A stretch of 64,000 bases of DNA from Adiantum capillus-veneris (taxonomy: Eukaryota > Streptophyta > Polypodiopsida > Polypodiales > Pteridaceae). Below are positions 11,162-21,837 of this stretch, piece by piece. The stretch's first letter is position 1, and each line of letters opens with the position of its first letter. The position numbers were made by a program, and so were the translations under genes. The DNA lies in the NCBI GenBank assembly GCA_014529385.2, contig CM043947.1, positions 126,332,891-126,396,890 on the forward strand, in the 5' to 3' direction. The notes under the pieces were generated by a model. That model was given only the letters and a program-made list of their open reading frames with translations. It was not told the DNA's origin and did not search any database.

Positions 11162-12688
11162 ATGATGCTACCAACCTTGGCTAATAAAATGAAGATAAAG
11201 AAATTCAAAAAGCGTAAATCTTTCTCTAATGATGGAAGTTTTATTAGTAATCTAGATTTAAGTAGAAAATTCAAAGCCCAATATGTCTACGATCTACCAC
11301 CAGGAAGAAGATCTTCTTCTTCTTTAAATTTAGATTGCGAAGATCTCTCTGCCATGGAATCAACATGCAAGCAACCCATTCTTTTCTCTTATGATGCATT
11401 CCTTCAAAAGGAGAAAGAGCTTAAGCAAAGAGAAGAACTTCTTGCAAAACAAGAAGAACTACTCAAATGGAAAGCCGACCTTCAAGTTAAAAAGAATACT
11501 CTTAACTCTTTACGGCGGGGTGAAGTAAGGGAAATATTGCCTACAAACCAGCACCAGCTCTCAACCACAATAGCTGTACCTACAATCGGCTTATCCACAA
11601 CATCTACAACAAACATGACTGCACCGACAATAGGTATAACTACAACAATTGAAAAGCAGTCACCAAAAGGTAATTCTTTCACCTCTAAAGAAATTTAAAG
11701 GCTTAAGGAATTATTAGCTTTGCCCAATAATCCAAAAATATAGTCAACAAAAGATGTGCAAAGCTAAACAACATTAACTCTGCAACAAAATGATCAACCA
11801 CCTAATGAAGAATTTGCAGAGTTACAAAGGGCCAACACTATAGAAATACCAGTGGCCAACAAATGCCAAATTGGCAATAAAGATATCCTACTACCAAAGA
11901 CGAATATCATGGTAATTGGAAAAACTCCTCTCATAGGAGAATCACGTCCAATTTCTTCAACAGATGAAACATGTCCAAGCTCTTTAGCTAGTAAAGGTAA
12001 AGAGTCTCAAATTAGAGATAATGTCTCCATTATGATAAAAGAAATAAATGATGCACAAAGACAAGACATCTTGAAATCTCCAACGATTAGTATCGATGGT
12101 ATTCCTGCAGAAGATCTACGATTTCTTACTTCTACAGAAAAAATAGACTCCTTTATCTATCACTCCTATAAAAGGAAGAAAGTATTCTGGGTCCAGAATA
12201 CCCTCTCAGACTTTAGACTAATAAAGATAAATCCAAATGGATTAATACCAATGTGGCGGTGCATAGAACGTCATGGTACAGATTAGAGAAAGTATTATGT
12301 TAACTATGCAGACTCTAATTCTGAATCAAATTTTTTTGAAGAAGGTGACCCTCCTAAGCAATTGGACATTGAAAAAATCAAGCCAATTAATCTTGAAGCT
12401 ATAAAGAAAGCACGGATCAATCCAATCGACAGACAGATTCATCAATGGATTGATGATCCTACAAAGCTTCAAGTCTTTGCTCAAATAATAGATGATAAGC
12501 AATCTCAAGATCAAATCCCAGAAGAATCGACTACACAAAGCAAAAGAAAAGATAAGAAACGAAAAAAAGAAAGGTTCTACCAAACGACCACCCAATCAAG
12601 AACCTCTATCAATTTAAGTCTGAACTTAACAGGATTTTCGAAGAAGTTGATGACATCCGATCCAGAGTATGTCATAACACAAAGATAG
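11162..12688 (+). pseudogene. Charged, coiled-coil-like spacer region of the viral insertion
   Basis: Three open pieces (11162-11698, 11852-12286, 12362-12688) separated by stops. The first has a heptad-like Glu/Lys/Leu-rich stretch (about residues 80-120) followed by a Thr-rich repeat, with TIG(L/I) recurring about every 17-20 residues. The last is Lys/Gln-rich. No enzyme motif is visible. It lies between the capsid-like and protease regions and may be the end of the capsid polyprotein or a separate virion-associated protein. Confidence 0.4.
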
Positions 12689-12789
12689 CTTAAAAAAATC
12701 AACAGAGCCTTGCAAGGATTGAAAAACAGGAAGAAATTTAGGAACCATTTAATGGAGACAATCGTCTTTTACCATTAAAAGGAGTTTCC

Positions 12790-13096
12790 GTTTCCATTAT
12801 CCTAAATACAAAATTTTAGAATTCCTTCAATGCAATTCTGGATACAGGAGCCAGCCTAACAATCCTTAATGAAAGGTTTCTTCCTAATTTTTTTTTGGGA
12901 AAAGCTAGAAGAACCCTTTCTTATCAAATGTGCTAACAAGTCAGAAGAGTCGATAAAATATCAGGCTAAACTATGGCTACTGCTTGGAAAAGCTAGAATT
13001 TCAATCTTTGCCTATCTTTGTTTTCAACCAAGCTATGATATGATCATTGGCAATGATATTCTGGACGAATTGCAGCCAATCATTTTAAACGATGGA
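12790..13096 (+). pseudogene. Aspartic protease (retropepsin-like) of the viral insertion
   Basis: An ILDTGASLTIL motif at about 12834-12866 is the catalytic D-T-G of retroviral-type proteases. A frame change follows, and then the second half with YDMIIGNDILDEL near 13035-13070, the usual hydrophobic-G-x-D strand. The protease would process the viral polyprotein. It is disrupted by at least one frameshift and stops. No reverse transcriptase follows, although it normally comes directly downstream. Confidence 0.6.
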
Positions 13097-13330
13097 TATT
13101 TCAAATTTAGATGGATAGAAATCAATTGCTTTACTACAATCCTACATCAAATTCAATATACCATTCCATCGCATGAATGGTTAAATGTATATGAAGAATA
13201 ATTCAACCTAACCAATGTGGCTATTCAACAAGAAGTTTCAAATTTAATCCAAGCAAATCCCTATCTAGCTTACAGGAGCACATTATTCAAAAATAAAAAA
13301 TATAAAAAAAGGAGAAGCCACCGGATTGAC
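13097..13330 (+). repeat. Right direct terminal repeat of the viral insertion
   Basis: Matches 7443-7682 in the same orientation, starting at the shared TATTTCAAAT and ending at a shared CCGGATTGA. It begins just after the protease. Confidence 0.85.
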
Positions 13331-13351
13331 ACTACTTTTGCCTACCTAGTC

Positions 13352-13542
13352 AAAATTGGGCCATGTGTGCCGTGGTGCACATGGCCTTTTTTTTTTGGCT
13401 CGTGCAGCACCGTCGACATTTGTCGTGCAATTTGGTGGTCCCACGGCCTCCCTGCACACCTGAAATGGCTATGTTTCACAAAATGTTCACCGGTAGGCGT
13501 CCGACGTCCGGTGGTTGCTTGGATGGTCGAGGAGGTGTGAAC
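13352..13542. repeat. Right arm of the long inverted repeat flanking the viral insertion
   Basis: Reverse complement of 7261-7441. The pair brackets the viral sequence with only a few bases to spare on the left and about 20 on the right. Confidence 0.75.
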
Positions 13543-13650
13543 TCGTTTGCAAAAAATATATATATTGGCCAAATAAAGAAAGTACAGGAAGTGACAAAAA
13601 AAAAACAAAGGAAACAATTATTGTATAAAACTTTGGATATTACATCATGG

Positions 13651-15114
13651 TTAGTTGGTTTTCTTGTAAATTACATCTATGGATATAAGGCGAATGGAAA
13701 ACTTGACGCCAAGGGTTTTTACAATTTCCTCTAGGTTTGTCACCCCTTGACCTAGGCTTAAGGCACAATCGGAGAGGTCTGACCCACAGTGCTTTCTTGT
13801 AAAGGCATACAATGCCACCTCCCGGTCCACCAAGATACACTTGTGAGCATTAAGGGTAAGGGAATCTTCAGCAAGGATGACACTTAATGATTTGCACTTG
13901 AAGAGCTCCACAAAACCATGCTTGGAGAACTCTGTGTAAGAAACTCGAAGAATGGATGGCCCCAGATGACCAAGGTAGTGCCATAGGGAGCTATCTCTAC
14001 TTATAGGAACATTGCGCAAACTTCCAGTATGCATTGCAAACTTATCAACATGGTATGCGGTCTGCAAATATTTTAAACAACCTCAAGATTTGCTATAAGG
14101 TACAAAAGACTATTGACAAGGTTAAAAAGTGCTTATCTCAATTACTTCATCCATCTCTTCAAGAGTTTTCCTTGTAAGGTTGATGCTATAGCGATCTTCT
14201 CCACCCATAGTGAGTAGCGCTTTCATAAAATGAGGCACATGATTTGATTTCTACAAGTGTATTTGCCATGGTTTGTAGCAAATTCTATTCATTTTCACTA
14301 GGGAGGAAAGAGAGGCTTGTTGGGAGACCTTGGTCTTCAAAGTCAATTTGAAAGTTGACCTTCTCTTGCTTTCCAATGGGATCTTTCATGCTCGCATAGA
14401 TAGCAAGCATTGAGAGCGACTCGTCTTCTCTAAGTCCTAGTGTCTTTGCAATGTCATCAAGGAACAAAAAGTGATGACCATCCACCACCACTGCATGCAA
14501 AGTGAGAATTTGGAGGTCAGGAACTTCCTCCAACACCTTGTCTTCCTCTATCATCCGATCTTCCTCCATAGTGGATTTGGGATCTTGCAAGAGGAGGAGT
14601 GCCATAGATGCTTCAGCCTGCTCATCAACCAGGCTTAAATAACTTCATTTGATTCCTCCACAGTGGTCACACAGGAGGTTTTTGGTTGGCCTTTTACTTT
14701 GATTTCCCCTTCTCCATGCTCTCAAGCACAAAGTTAGACCATAACCATGTCCCAAGAGATGAGTCGGGTGCCTATGCACCGCATGCCCAAGTCTATGAGG
14801 TCATCCTCATCCTCCCGCTTTGTGAGCCCTTTAATAAACCTTAACAAATGATAGCAAAAGTTTTTGTCGGCTGCATAGAGGTGTTTGAGAAAAACCACTG
14901 GCAACCATGCCATGTCGGATCCCTTGAATACTACTGCATATTCTTCCATGTGCTCCATCATGTAGTTAAGAAAACTTTGGAAACCCTCTACATAAAGGTT
15001 AGCAGTGGCATGCATGTCAATCGTCCCCTCAAACACACTCACTAGTTCATGTACATCATTTACAAGTCCTATCTTTTGTAGTTGTGTGAGAAGTGCATCA
15101 GAAGATGTTGCCAT
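13651..15114 (-). pseudogene. Transposon reverse-strand gene b, copy A (unknown function)
   Basis: Reverse-strand pieces align in order with the gene at 32523-34085. The N-terminal piece, 15114-14734, starts MATSSDALLTQLQK (copy B: MAATSALDAFLTK), and the start codon is conserved. The middle piece, 14605-14285, shares VVVDGHHFLFLDDI with VVGGEEFVVMHDL of copy B. The C-terminal piece, 14067-13651, shares a SLWHYLGHLG block and a later VDREVALYAF block. I do not recognise the family. It holds no kelch repeats, PHD finger or nuclease motif. Its conservation and convergent placement suggest a transposon-encoded accessory protein. Frame breaks separate the pieces; some may be introns. Confidence 0.6.
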
Positions 15115-15427
15115 GGGTCTGTTCGTGAAGAAGATGGGAAGAGAGCTGAAAGCTAGTATTTTATGAATGTGAGAAATGAAGTTTAAAACCTAGAAAGTCA
15201 CTTTTATACTCAATGTCACTTTTTAAAAGCACTTAAAATTAACGTCAAATTAACTCAAAACTAAAATTATAAACAAAATCACGACGACAAGCCATTGAAA
15301 GACACCAACATTGAAAGTATTCACGCTCCAAATTAAAATACTTGCACATTCCAATCAAAATCTTGAACAAATTAAAAATGAAAAAGATATTCAAAACACC
15401 ATATCTATTAATGGGAGCAAAATCGCT
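15115..15427. other. Interval between reverse genes c and b, copy A
   Basis: AT-rich with no coding match to copy B. It probably contains the 3' end of gene c and the 5' end or promoter of gene b. No TATA box could be assigned confidently. Confidence 0.35.
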
Positions 15428-16690
15428 TCAGTTACAAGCTTTTACATCAATACATCGCGGAAAATCAATGTTTTCGCACAGAAAGCTCTTCTCTTTTCTG
15501 GAACGAACAACCTTTTCATTGATTCCAAAAACATATTGATTGGGCAAGGTATATCTAAGATTATACTCGCAAAGGTGACTGAGATTCCAGTCGTTATTCA
15601 CTGAGATGTCTTGCACTGCATTATTGTGGAGACATATTTGCAGATCATTTGATTCTCTAGCAGCAACATCAGAGTCTAGTGCCTCCCATTCTCCCTTCGT
15701 CAGCTTCCATCTTCTATAGGGAAAGACAATTGACAAGATTTGCTTTGAAATATGGTATCTGCACACCACATTCTCAGAGCACTTCACGGTATCTTCCTAG
15801 TGGTTGACCACCTTAGTCTCCCATCCAACTGCAAGGAAGTCATTGATCACACTTCCCCCTTTGCAAGTCCACATGGATGGTGTCCTGTGAACACTCTGCA
15901 GTCGAAAGATAAACACAAACACATGAAGGGACATAAACCAAGTTAGGGAAGCTTTGTGGGAACCATAGGTGCACTTCACTGCTGAATGCACATCCACCTC
16001 GATTCTCCTTTTGGTTGCTATGATCAAGGCATCTGGCTTAGGCCATTCCATGCTCTACAAGGTTGGTGGATGAACCAGAGAAAGATTAACATACGTAGTT
16101 TGCCTAGGCGTTACATAAGTATGGTTATAAAAAAAATGTCTCATGAGAGAAGCTCCATGGATGGACAACCAGCATAGAGCAGCTTGCCAAGGTCAACATC
16201 ATGGATGGCCTCAAAAGTTCCTGTGAAGGACTCTATTGCCTCCCACTCTACAAAATTGGATGGGAAAACATCTGCAAACATGAACAAGCAATGAAAACCT
16301 TATAGACATCAAAGAAATATATACGATAGATATACAAAATTTATAATCTAAAAACTTAACAGAAGAGTGAATTTACAGTTTGCAGGAAACCTCGATGGAG
16401 CCACTACTGTCTCTAGCTTCAGTTGTGAAGAAACATACACATGGTGCACCTTTGCAAGTCACTTGAACTCCATGATCCTTCCCTTCAAATGGTGTGTTCA
16501 AGAAGCCATGTGTCTCCTTGAGACCTTGTGTGCACCTCTTGAGCTGGGGCTGCATTGTCATCCACATCATCATCACCCAAAATCCATTGTTGTCTTGTAC
16601 ATTGATGCATGAAAAGGAGTCAATGACACTCCTAGAGTACCTGATGATGCCATGGGGAATAGTGGCACATCCTTCACCAAGTGATTTTTG
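15428..16690 (-). pseudogene. Transposon reverse-strand gene c, copy A (unknown function)
   Basis: Pieces match the gene at 34455-35643 in order. Near 16262-16100, VFPSNFVEWEAIESFTGTF corresponds to VFPSSLVEEQPLECLSGTF. At 16051-15797, WPKPDALIIATKRR and LHVFVFIFRLQSV correspond to TPDHWALISFKRK and IHLFVHAFRSLPI. At 15787-15428, RWKLTKGEWEALDS corresponds to RWMHKRGKWIPLQL. The N-terminal part near 16360-16690 is barely recognisable. Amino-acid similarity between copies is modest, so the family is old. No known domain is recognised. Stops and frameshifts make it a pseudogene. Confidence 0.6.
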
Positions 16691-17997
16691 AGAGCTCTTA
16701 AAACCAATACGGCAAAGTATAAAGTGTTTTTTTTACATTAGCACCAATGGTTGGCAATTTCTACTTGGCACGGCCAAGCACGATCATTTCAAATTGTTCT
16801 CATTTGACCACTTTGGAGATAAGGTATCTTCTACTATCAATTTTGATCACATGGTAGCATATGGATGTATCGATAATGCATGGGTCATCATTTTGGAGTG
16901 TGGCTCCGGATGACCAGGGTACTTTGATAATGTTTTGACTATGGAGTACGACTTCGTATGAGGCTACCCACGATGACTATGATGTACGATTTTGTATGAA
17001 GCTGCCCACAAGCAAGGCTTGTGTAGACCGCTTGTACACCAAGAGGCTAGAACAAGGTCAGGAAAGTTTTGGTTTATTTATATGCTAATTTGATCTAGGT
17101 CTCATCTTGAAACAACACTATACAAACTTGAGAAAGATAGCTACAAGCAATATCTGACATTTCCAAGCTTGGTCATGCCCCTTTAATTAGGTTCGGATAC
17201 ATGCAAGGCATGTCATTATCTCTGGATTAAGGAGCAAGGCTCAAACAAGGATAACCCATCCAAGGATTTTAATGACAAGGCAACATTGCCTAGCAGTAAA
17301 AGCGAGTCAGAAATGGCTGATGACTTGTAAGACAGTAGTCGGCAAGGCCGATCATTAATTCCAATTCTAAGAAGCTGGCAGGCATCTTTCTCTTCTAGTT
17401 TAGGGTTTTGGGGCATGGCTCCTAGACCAGTTTACTAGATCCAATGCAATTAGAAACTGTCATGCTCAACTCATTGTCGAGATTTCAAGGGTACATGCTA
17501 GCAGTATCGGGCAATCCAAGTACACTTTGTCTCTACAATTAATGAAGATGTTTTAAAGCTTTTAATCCGGTATATTACTCGACAAGGTCGACAATTGATA
17601 GGGTTAATTTTCTTTTACTTGTCTCGAGTATGACAACGCCATAAGATGTATTGCGGGAGCAAGGCCCAATATAAATATACTCAAAGAAATTGGCTTGTCT
17701 GTTATGTCGGCCAATATCTCTTTGATATGTCCTCTTTGTACTATTAAGCAGAGGAGAAAAGCAAGGCTTCTAGGAGTACAACTCCATATCTATATATATG
17801 CATTGGGTGCCTAATCGCTCCAAAGCAATTGCAGCTTGCTAGAGTGCATGAACATAAGTATGAAAAGTGCATTGAAATCACAATGATGCCATAGGGTGCT
17901 ACGAGCTCCGATGCCAAGGGTGGTAATTTCAAAACATCAATAAGTAAGTTAAATTTCAATTTCAAAATTTGAACTTCCTTACTCTTGCTTTTAGGGA
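16691..17997. other. Non-coding region, nothing recognised
   Basis: No sustained coding frame. Short internal similarities exist (ACGACTTCGTATGA-like words near 16945 and 16987, and recurring GCAAGGC words), hinting at a decayed repeat. The right end of transposon copy A should lie in or near this stretch but I could not find terminal repeats. Confidence 0.35.
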
Positions 17998-18880
17998 GAT
18001 GGCATGATGTATGGTCAAGAGTCAAGATTTGCCACATTCATTTTGGCTTGAGACCATCATGTGTGCTATTTGCATACTTAATAGGTGTCCTATGAAAGCT
18101 GTTTTGTCTACGAATCCTTATAATGCATGGCATGATAAGAAGTCATGTATCGATCACATGCATATTTTTTATTATTTAGATTATAATTTGGTGCCACAAA
18201 CACAATGCAAAAAATTGGATGATAAGGCTATTAAATGCATTTTTGTTGGTTACAGTACTGTAAGCAAATGTTATAGGTTATACCATCTACAAATAAAACG
18301 TATCTCGGCTTCACGAGATGTTGTGTTTGTGGAAGATTATGTTCAGCCTTTGTTATCATGTACCAAAGACAATAATGTGAGCTACAAGACATTTATGACA
18401 CTTTGTTGCCTCCTTTTAATGGTGAAACTTTAATGTAAATGACAATGAGGCAAATGTATAGCCTTTAGGGGTTTGAAAAAATGCTCCAGGTCAGCCTATT
18501 ATTGATGCAGATTTACATGATGTGCTTGAGGTGGAAAGAACTGAGAATGAGGAGGGTGGAGGTATGCCAAAATGGCTGGTGCATACTTTGCATGATAGTA
18601 AATTGGATGCACCTATGTCTAGCTGTACTCATTTAGGTTCTTGCCATGCATCTTATGCATCAAATTGTTATGGTTTGACTGTTTCTAGTTTATGTGACAT
18701 GGAGGAAGCTCTTTCTTTTGATGAAGCACAGAATTTAAAAAATTGGATGGCTACCATGCAATCAAATATGATGCACTTATAGAAATTGACACATGGACTT
18801 TATGTGATTTAACTCTTGGCAAAAAGGGGCAAAAAGGCCATTAGTACAAAGTGGGTTTATAATGTTGATTTTTTAGCTTC
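17998..18880 (+). mobile_element. Ty1/copia fragment (end of integrase to start of reverse transcriptase)
   Basis: The nucleotide sequence closely follows 62499-63360 of the copia element at the end of the window. Seen are MVKSQDLPHSFWLE, LNRCPMKAVLS, KLDDKAIKCIFVGYS, and then AQNLKNWMATMQS before the point where reverse transcriptase begins. Several stops and small indels break the frame. The match starts and stops abruptly with no LTR, so it is an orphan fragment. Confidence 0.85.
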
Positions 18881-21059
18881 ATTAGAATTTCTTATACATG
18901 GGTTTTGCCATCATGCACTCTGAATTATTGTTCTTCTCTCTATATAGAACTGCCACCAACCTAGGACTCCTTCTTGTCCTTGAAGAGTCTATAGGGCATG
19001 GGAGAGAGAAGGACCCACCAGTGCTAGCTATAGGCCTATTGACTTTTGATTGAAAATATATAGGCTGGCTTGGCTTAGATTTTTACTTGCTTTACGTTAG
19101 CATGACTTGTGGCAAATGGATTTACGTGGTGTTAGGCTTTAGCATTGTAAAAATTGCTATTGTGTTAACCAAGTAATAAATATTACAGTAGCCCACAAGC
19201 ATTTTGTCTTTGAAGTCAATCTGAAGAACCAAGAGAGGGAATATTTAGACTTTCCTAAACTTTGCAAGATAGAAAATGCATAGTTGTTTGAGATAGACAA
19301 TAATACTTAGCATAATATCTCTTTGCTACTTTTTAGACTTTTGGTGTATTTAAAAAATTGCTAACTATTTTGAGATTCCATGAATGAACTTTGAACAAAC
19401 TTGCACCTACTCTTGGGGACTTTTACAATGTGAGTAGGGATGCCATAGATATTGTCTAGGCTATGCGTGTTAAAGGTGATCATCTTATTCTTCATGTTTG
19501 GACAAGCGACGAAGTTAAGGTCACATATTGTCAAGCTTTTAACTTTGTACTACTTTGGTTATGTTTTGCAGCTTCTAGGTAGGTATTGTAGTAGTATTCA
19601 ATTCTAGTCTTTAGCTTACATCACGATTTAAGAATTCTATTCCTTTAGAAGTTATCGAGTGGAGTCTACATTCTAAGATTAAGTCTTTGTGTGGTCTTAT
19701 CTTATTTTTGTATAAGTTGAGTACTCTTATCAAGTGTTCAACAAGCTCAACTACATTCCTTCCTTAAATATTTTAAGGGCTCTGCTAGGTCATGCTCCTT
19801 GGAAAATTTACTTTCACTACATTACCAAGGTTATCTCTAGTTACACCATCCATATCACGACCATCTGAAGAAGTCTCTTAACCTCTCACTTAACCTTTTG
19901 GTTAGTCGCTTACACAACTATTATCAAGGCATTGGGGATGTCCACATTAGGTAAATTTCCATCCTGATCTTTCCCATCAATAGATACCTTAGCCTCTACA
20001 AAGTACTGAACATAGCGGTATGCCTTGAGCTTGAGAGATAGAGAACATACGCATTGTAATTCTTGACCTGAGGGGGTTCATTATTGGTACATGGAGATGT
20101 CTCTTGCATGCACCAAAATTGCCTTTTTGAACCCTATATATGGGACCCCTCTTTGTAAAATCTATCTTTTTTACCTCATAAAACCCCACTATTGTACAAT
20201 CACATGATACAATATGGTAACCCGTAGTAAATACCTTGGGATCTCCGCTATGGTAAGCATAACATTGTAATATCCATGAGTGTGTAATAACCCATTGATG
20301 CAAAGGAGAAACTTGATAAGTGTTTGAATTGTTTCCCCAAGCTAGTCATGGGTGTAAGAAGTGACATGCATCAAGGTTTCATGGTAATCTTCAAGCTTTT
20401 TTTGTGACTTGGACACCATGGTCTAGCTACAAAATTACATGTACAACAAGCTCAAGGACAAAAGAACCTACACTCCACACTGCGTTACACATACTCCATA
20501 GAAACTTCTCCCCATGATTTGAGCTTTTGGAGTCCTCCAATGCAAAAGTTGATTTGCTTGATGCATGTTGTTATTTATGAACTATTTTTTGTTTCAAAGA
20601 TTTTTATCTTGGATGTATTGAAGTAGCGTATAGTTTGCTAGAAATAAAGGCTCTAGAATAACCCTTCTTGTGCAAGTGAGGAAAACACTTTCAAGTTACT
20701 TTTTTAACTCATATAGATACTCTTAGTAATGTAATTTTTTTTTTTTGTGACACTCCTAATTATGAGTGGACATGTTGTATTATCTCACAAAATAATGTAC
20801 ATTAAGCATCAAGCACATTCAATGCCTTGAGGAGCTAAAAAGATACACAGGGCTACACATAGAGCCAAGTGAGGCTATGTTACGATTGATAGCGAGAAGC
20901 CCATAATTAGTGCTTTCTGAGTATTTGATGTCGAGTAGTGCTTGTTTCTACTCTTTAGTGGATTTTGTGTTTTCATATAGAAAGTAACCACTCATTGCTT
21001 TCGTGAACTTCAAAGTTGGTCATCGCAAGGTTTTTTTTTAATACTCAAAGGTTTCTTGA
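18881..21059. other. About 2.2 kb without a supportable gene
   Basis: AT-rich DNA with many stops in all frames. The longest open piece, 20303-19989 on the reverse strand, is about 104 codons with no motif I recognise. No LTR, primer site or tandem repeat is evident. Confidence 0.4.
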
Positions 21060-21340
21060 CTTCCAAGTTTGTTTGAAATAGAAAAAGTGGACAAGATATA
21101 TGCAAATCAGAATTGCTTGGTTATTTGGAATCTTTTCTTATAGAAATCCGATCATTCTAGAGTCTTTTGTACCCATCTGCAAATTTCACCCACAAGACCT
21201 CTCTTAGCTGAACAATTTTTGAATAGATGAAGGGGGCCTTTGATTGTTGCTTTACATCCTAAACATAGGTTAGTGCTATTCCTTTGGATTTTACTTTAAT
21301 ATATATTTGTAAAGCCCCCAATAGCACCTTTTATTTGAGA
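21060..21340 (-). pseudogene. Possible zinc-binding tail of a LINE-type reverse transcriptase
   Basis: On the reverse strand near 21280-21180 a frame reads LCLGCKATIKGPLHLFKNCS and then GLVGEICRWVQKTL. The C-x2-C...H-x-x-x-x-C arrangement followed by an amphipathic segment with W resembles the zf-RVT tail found after plant LINE reverse transcriptases. The upstream RT is not recognisable and stops are present. Low confidence. Confidence 0.3.
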
Positions 21341-21837
21341 TCTTCATTATGCTAGGCCAAGGAGGATCCCTTATGTTACCTGTTACTACAATTCATTTTG
21401 ACTCATGCCATTGCAGTCTCCACTATTTATTTAGCGACGAGAATCGATATTTTTCAATCAAATTTTGCTTCATGATAGGTGCCATAACTTTACTCAGTTT
21501 TTTGACCATTTTAGAGAAAATGATTTCCATTATGTTGAGGTCAAATTGGGTAGCCAATTGGTTTACTTATTTCTAGTTTAGGCTATTTCTCTCCCAAAAT
21601 ATTAATTCTTCATTGTTAAATTTCTTGCCTATTTCTCTCAAAAGGGGCTTCAATGAAACACCTCCAATCTTAGCGAGCTAGGGAGACTAGGATGGAGTTT
21701 TTAAAGTACCTAGTTGCCTCCCTCCATTCAAGTGCTCATGAAGCTTTGGTACACTTACGTACCAGCTCCTCTGAGATTCCACCGAGTTTCACGTTTTCCT
21801 AAAATGATGTAGCAGTTTGTCATGCACTCCTACCCCT
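21341..21837. other. Unassigned stretch between LINE-like tail and copia fragment
   Basis: No clear coding content. Reverse-strand frames may be remnants of the same LINE-type element. The copia homology starts at about 21838. Confidence 0.3.

Larger units (their letters stand above)
7443..13330 (+). mobile_element. Endogenous pararetrovirus-like (Caulimoviridae-like) insertion lacking reverse transcriptase
   Basis: Forward-strand unit of about 5.9 kb bounded by direct repeats (7443-7682 and 13097-13330). In order it holds an intergenic region with a TATA box at 8045, a tRNA-Met-like primer site at 8290, a leader, and a broken 5' gene. It continues with a capsid-like region containing a WW motif and a CCHC knuckle at 10684-10725, a long spacer, and an aspartic protease. 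This order is that of plant pararetroviruses. No reverse transcriptase or RNase H is seen after the protease. The sequence re-enters the same segment found at the left end, as expected for a circular genome opened inside the repeat. Every gene carries stops or frameshifts. It lies in the convergent interval of transposon copy A. A highly degraded LTR retrotransposon is the main alternative. Confidence 0.65.

Noticed and set aside
15797-16690. Forward-strand open frames in the copy A gene c region
   Set aside because: The reverse strand aligns in order with copy B gene c, so the forward frames are shadows.
19989-20303. Reverse-strand open frame of about 104 codons as a gene
   Set aside because: No motif, no homologous copy in the window, and a surrounding region full of stops.
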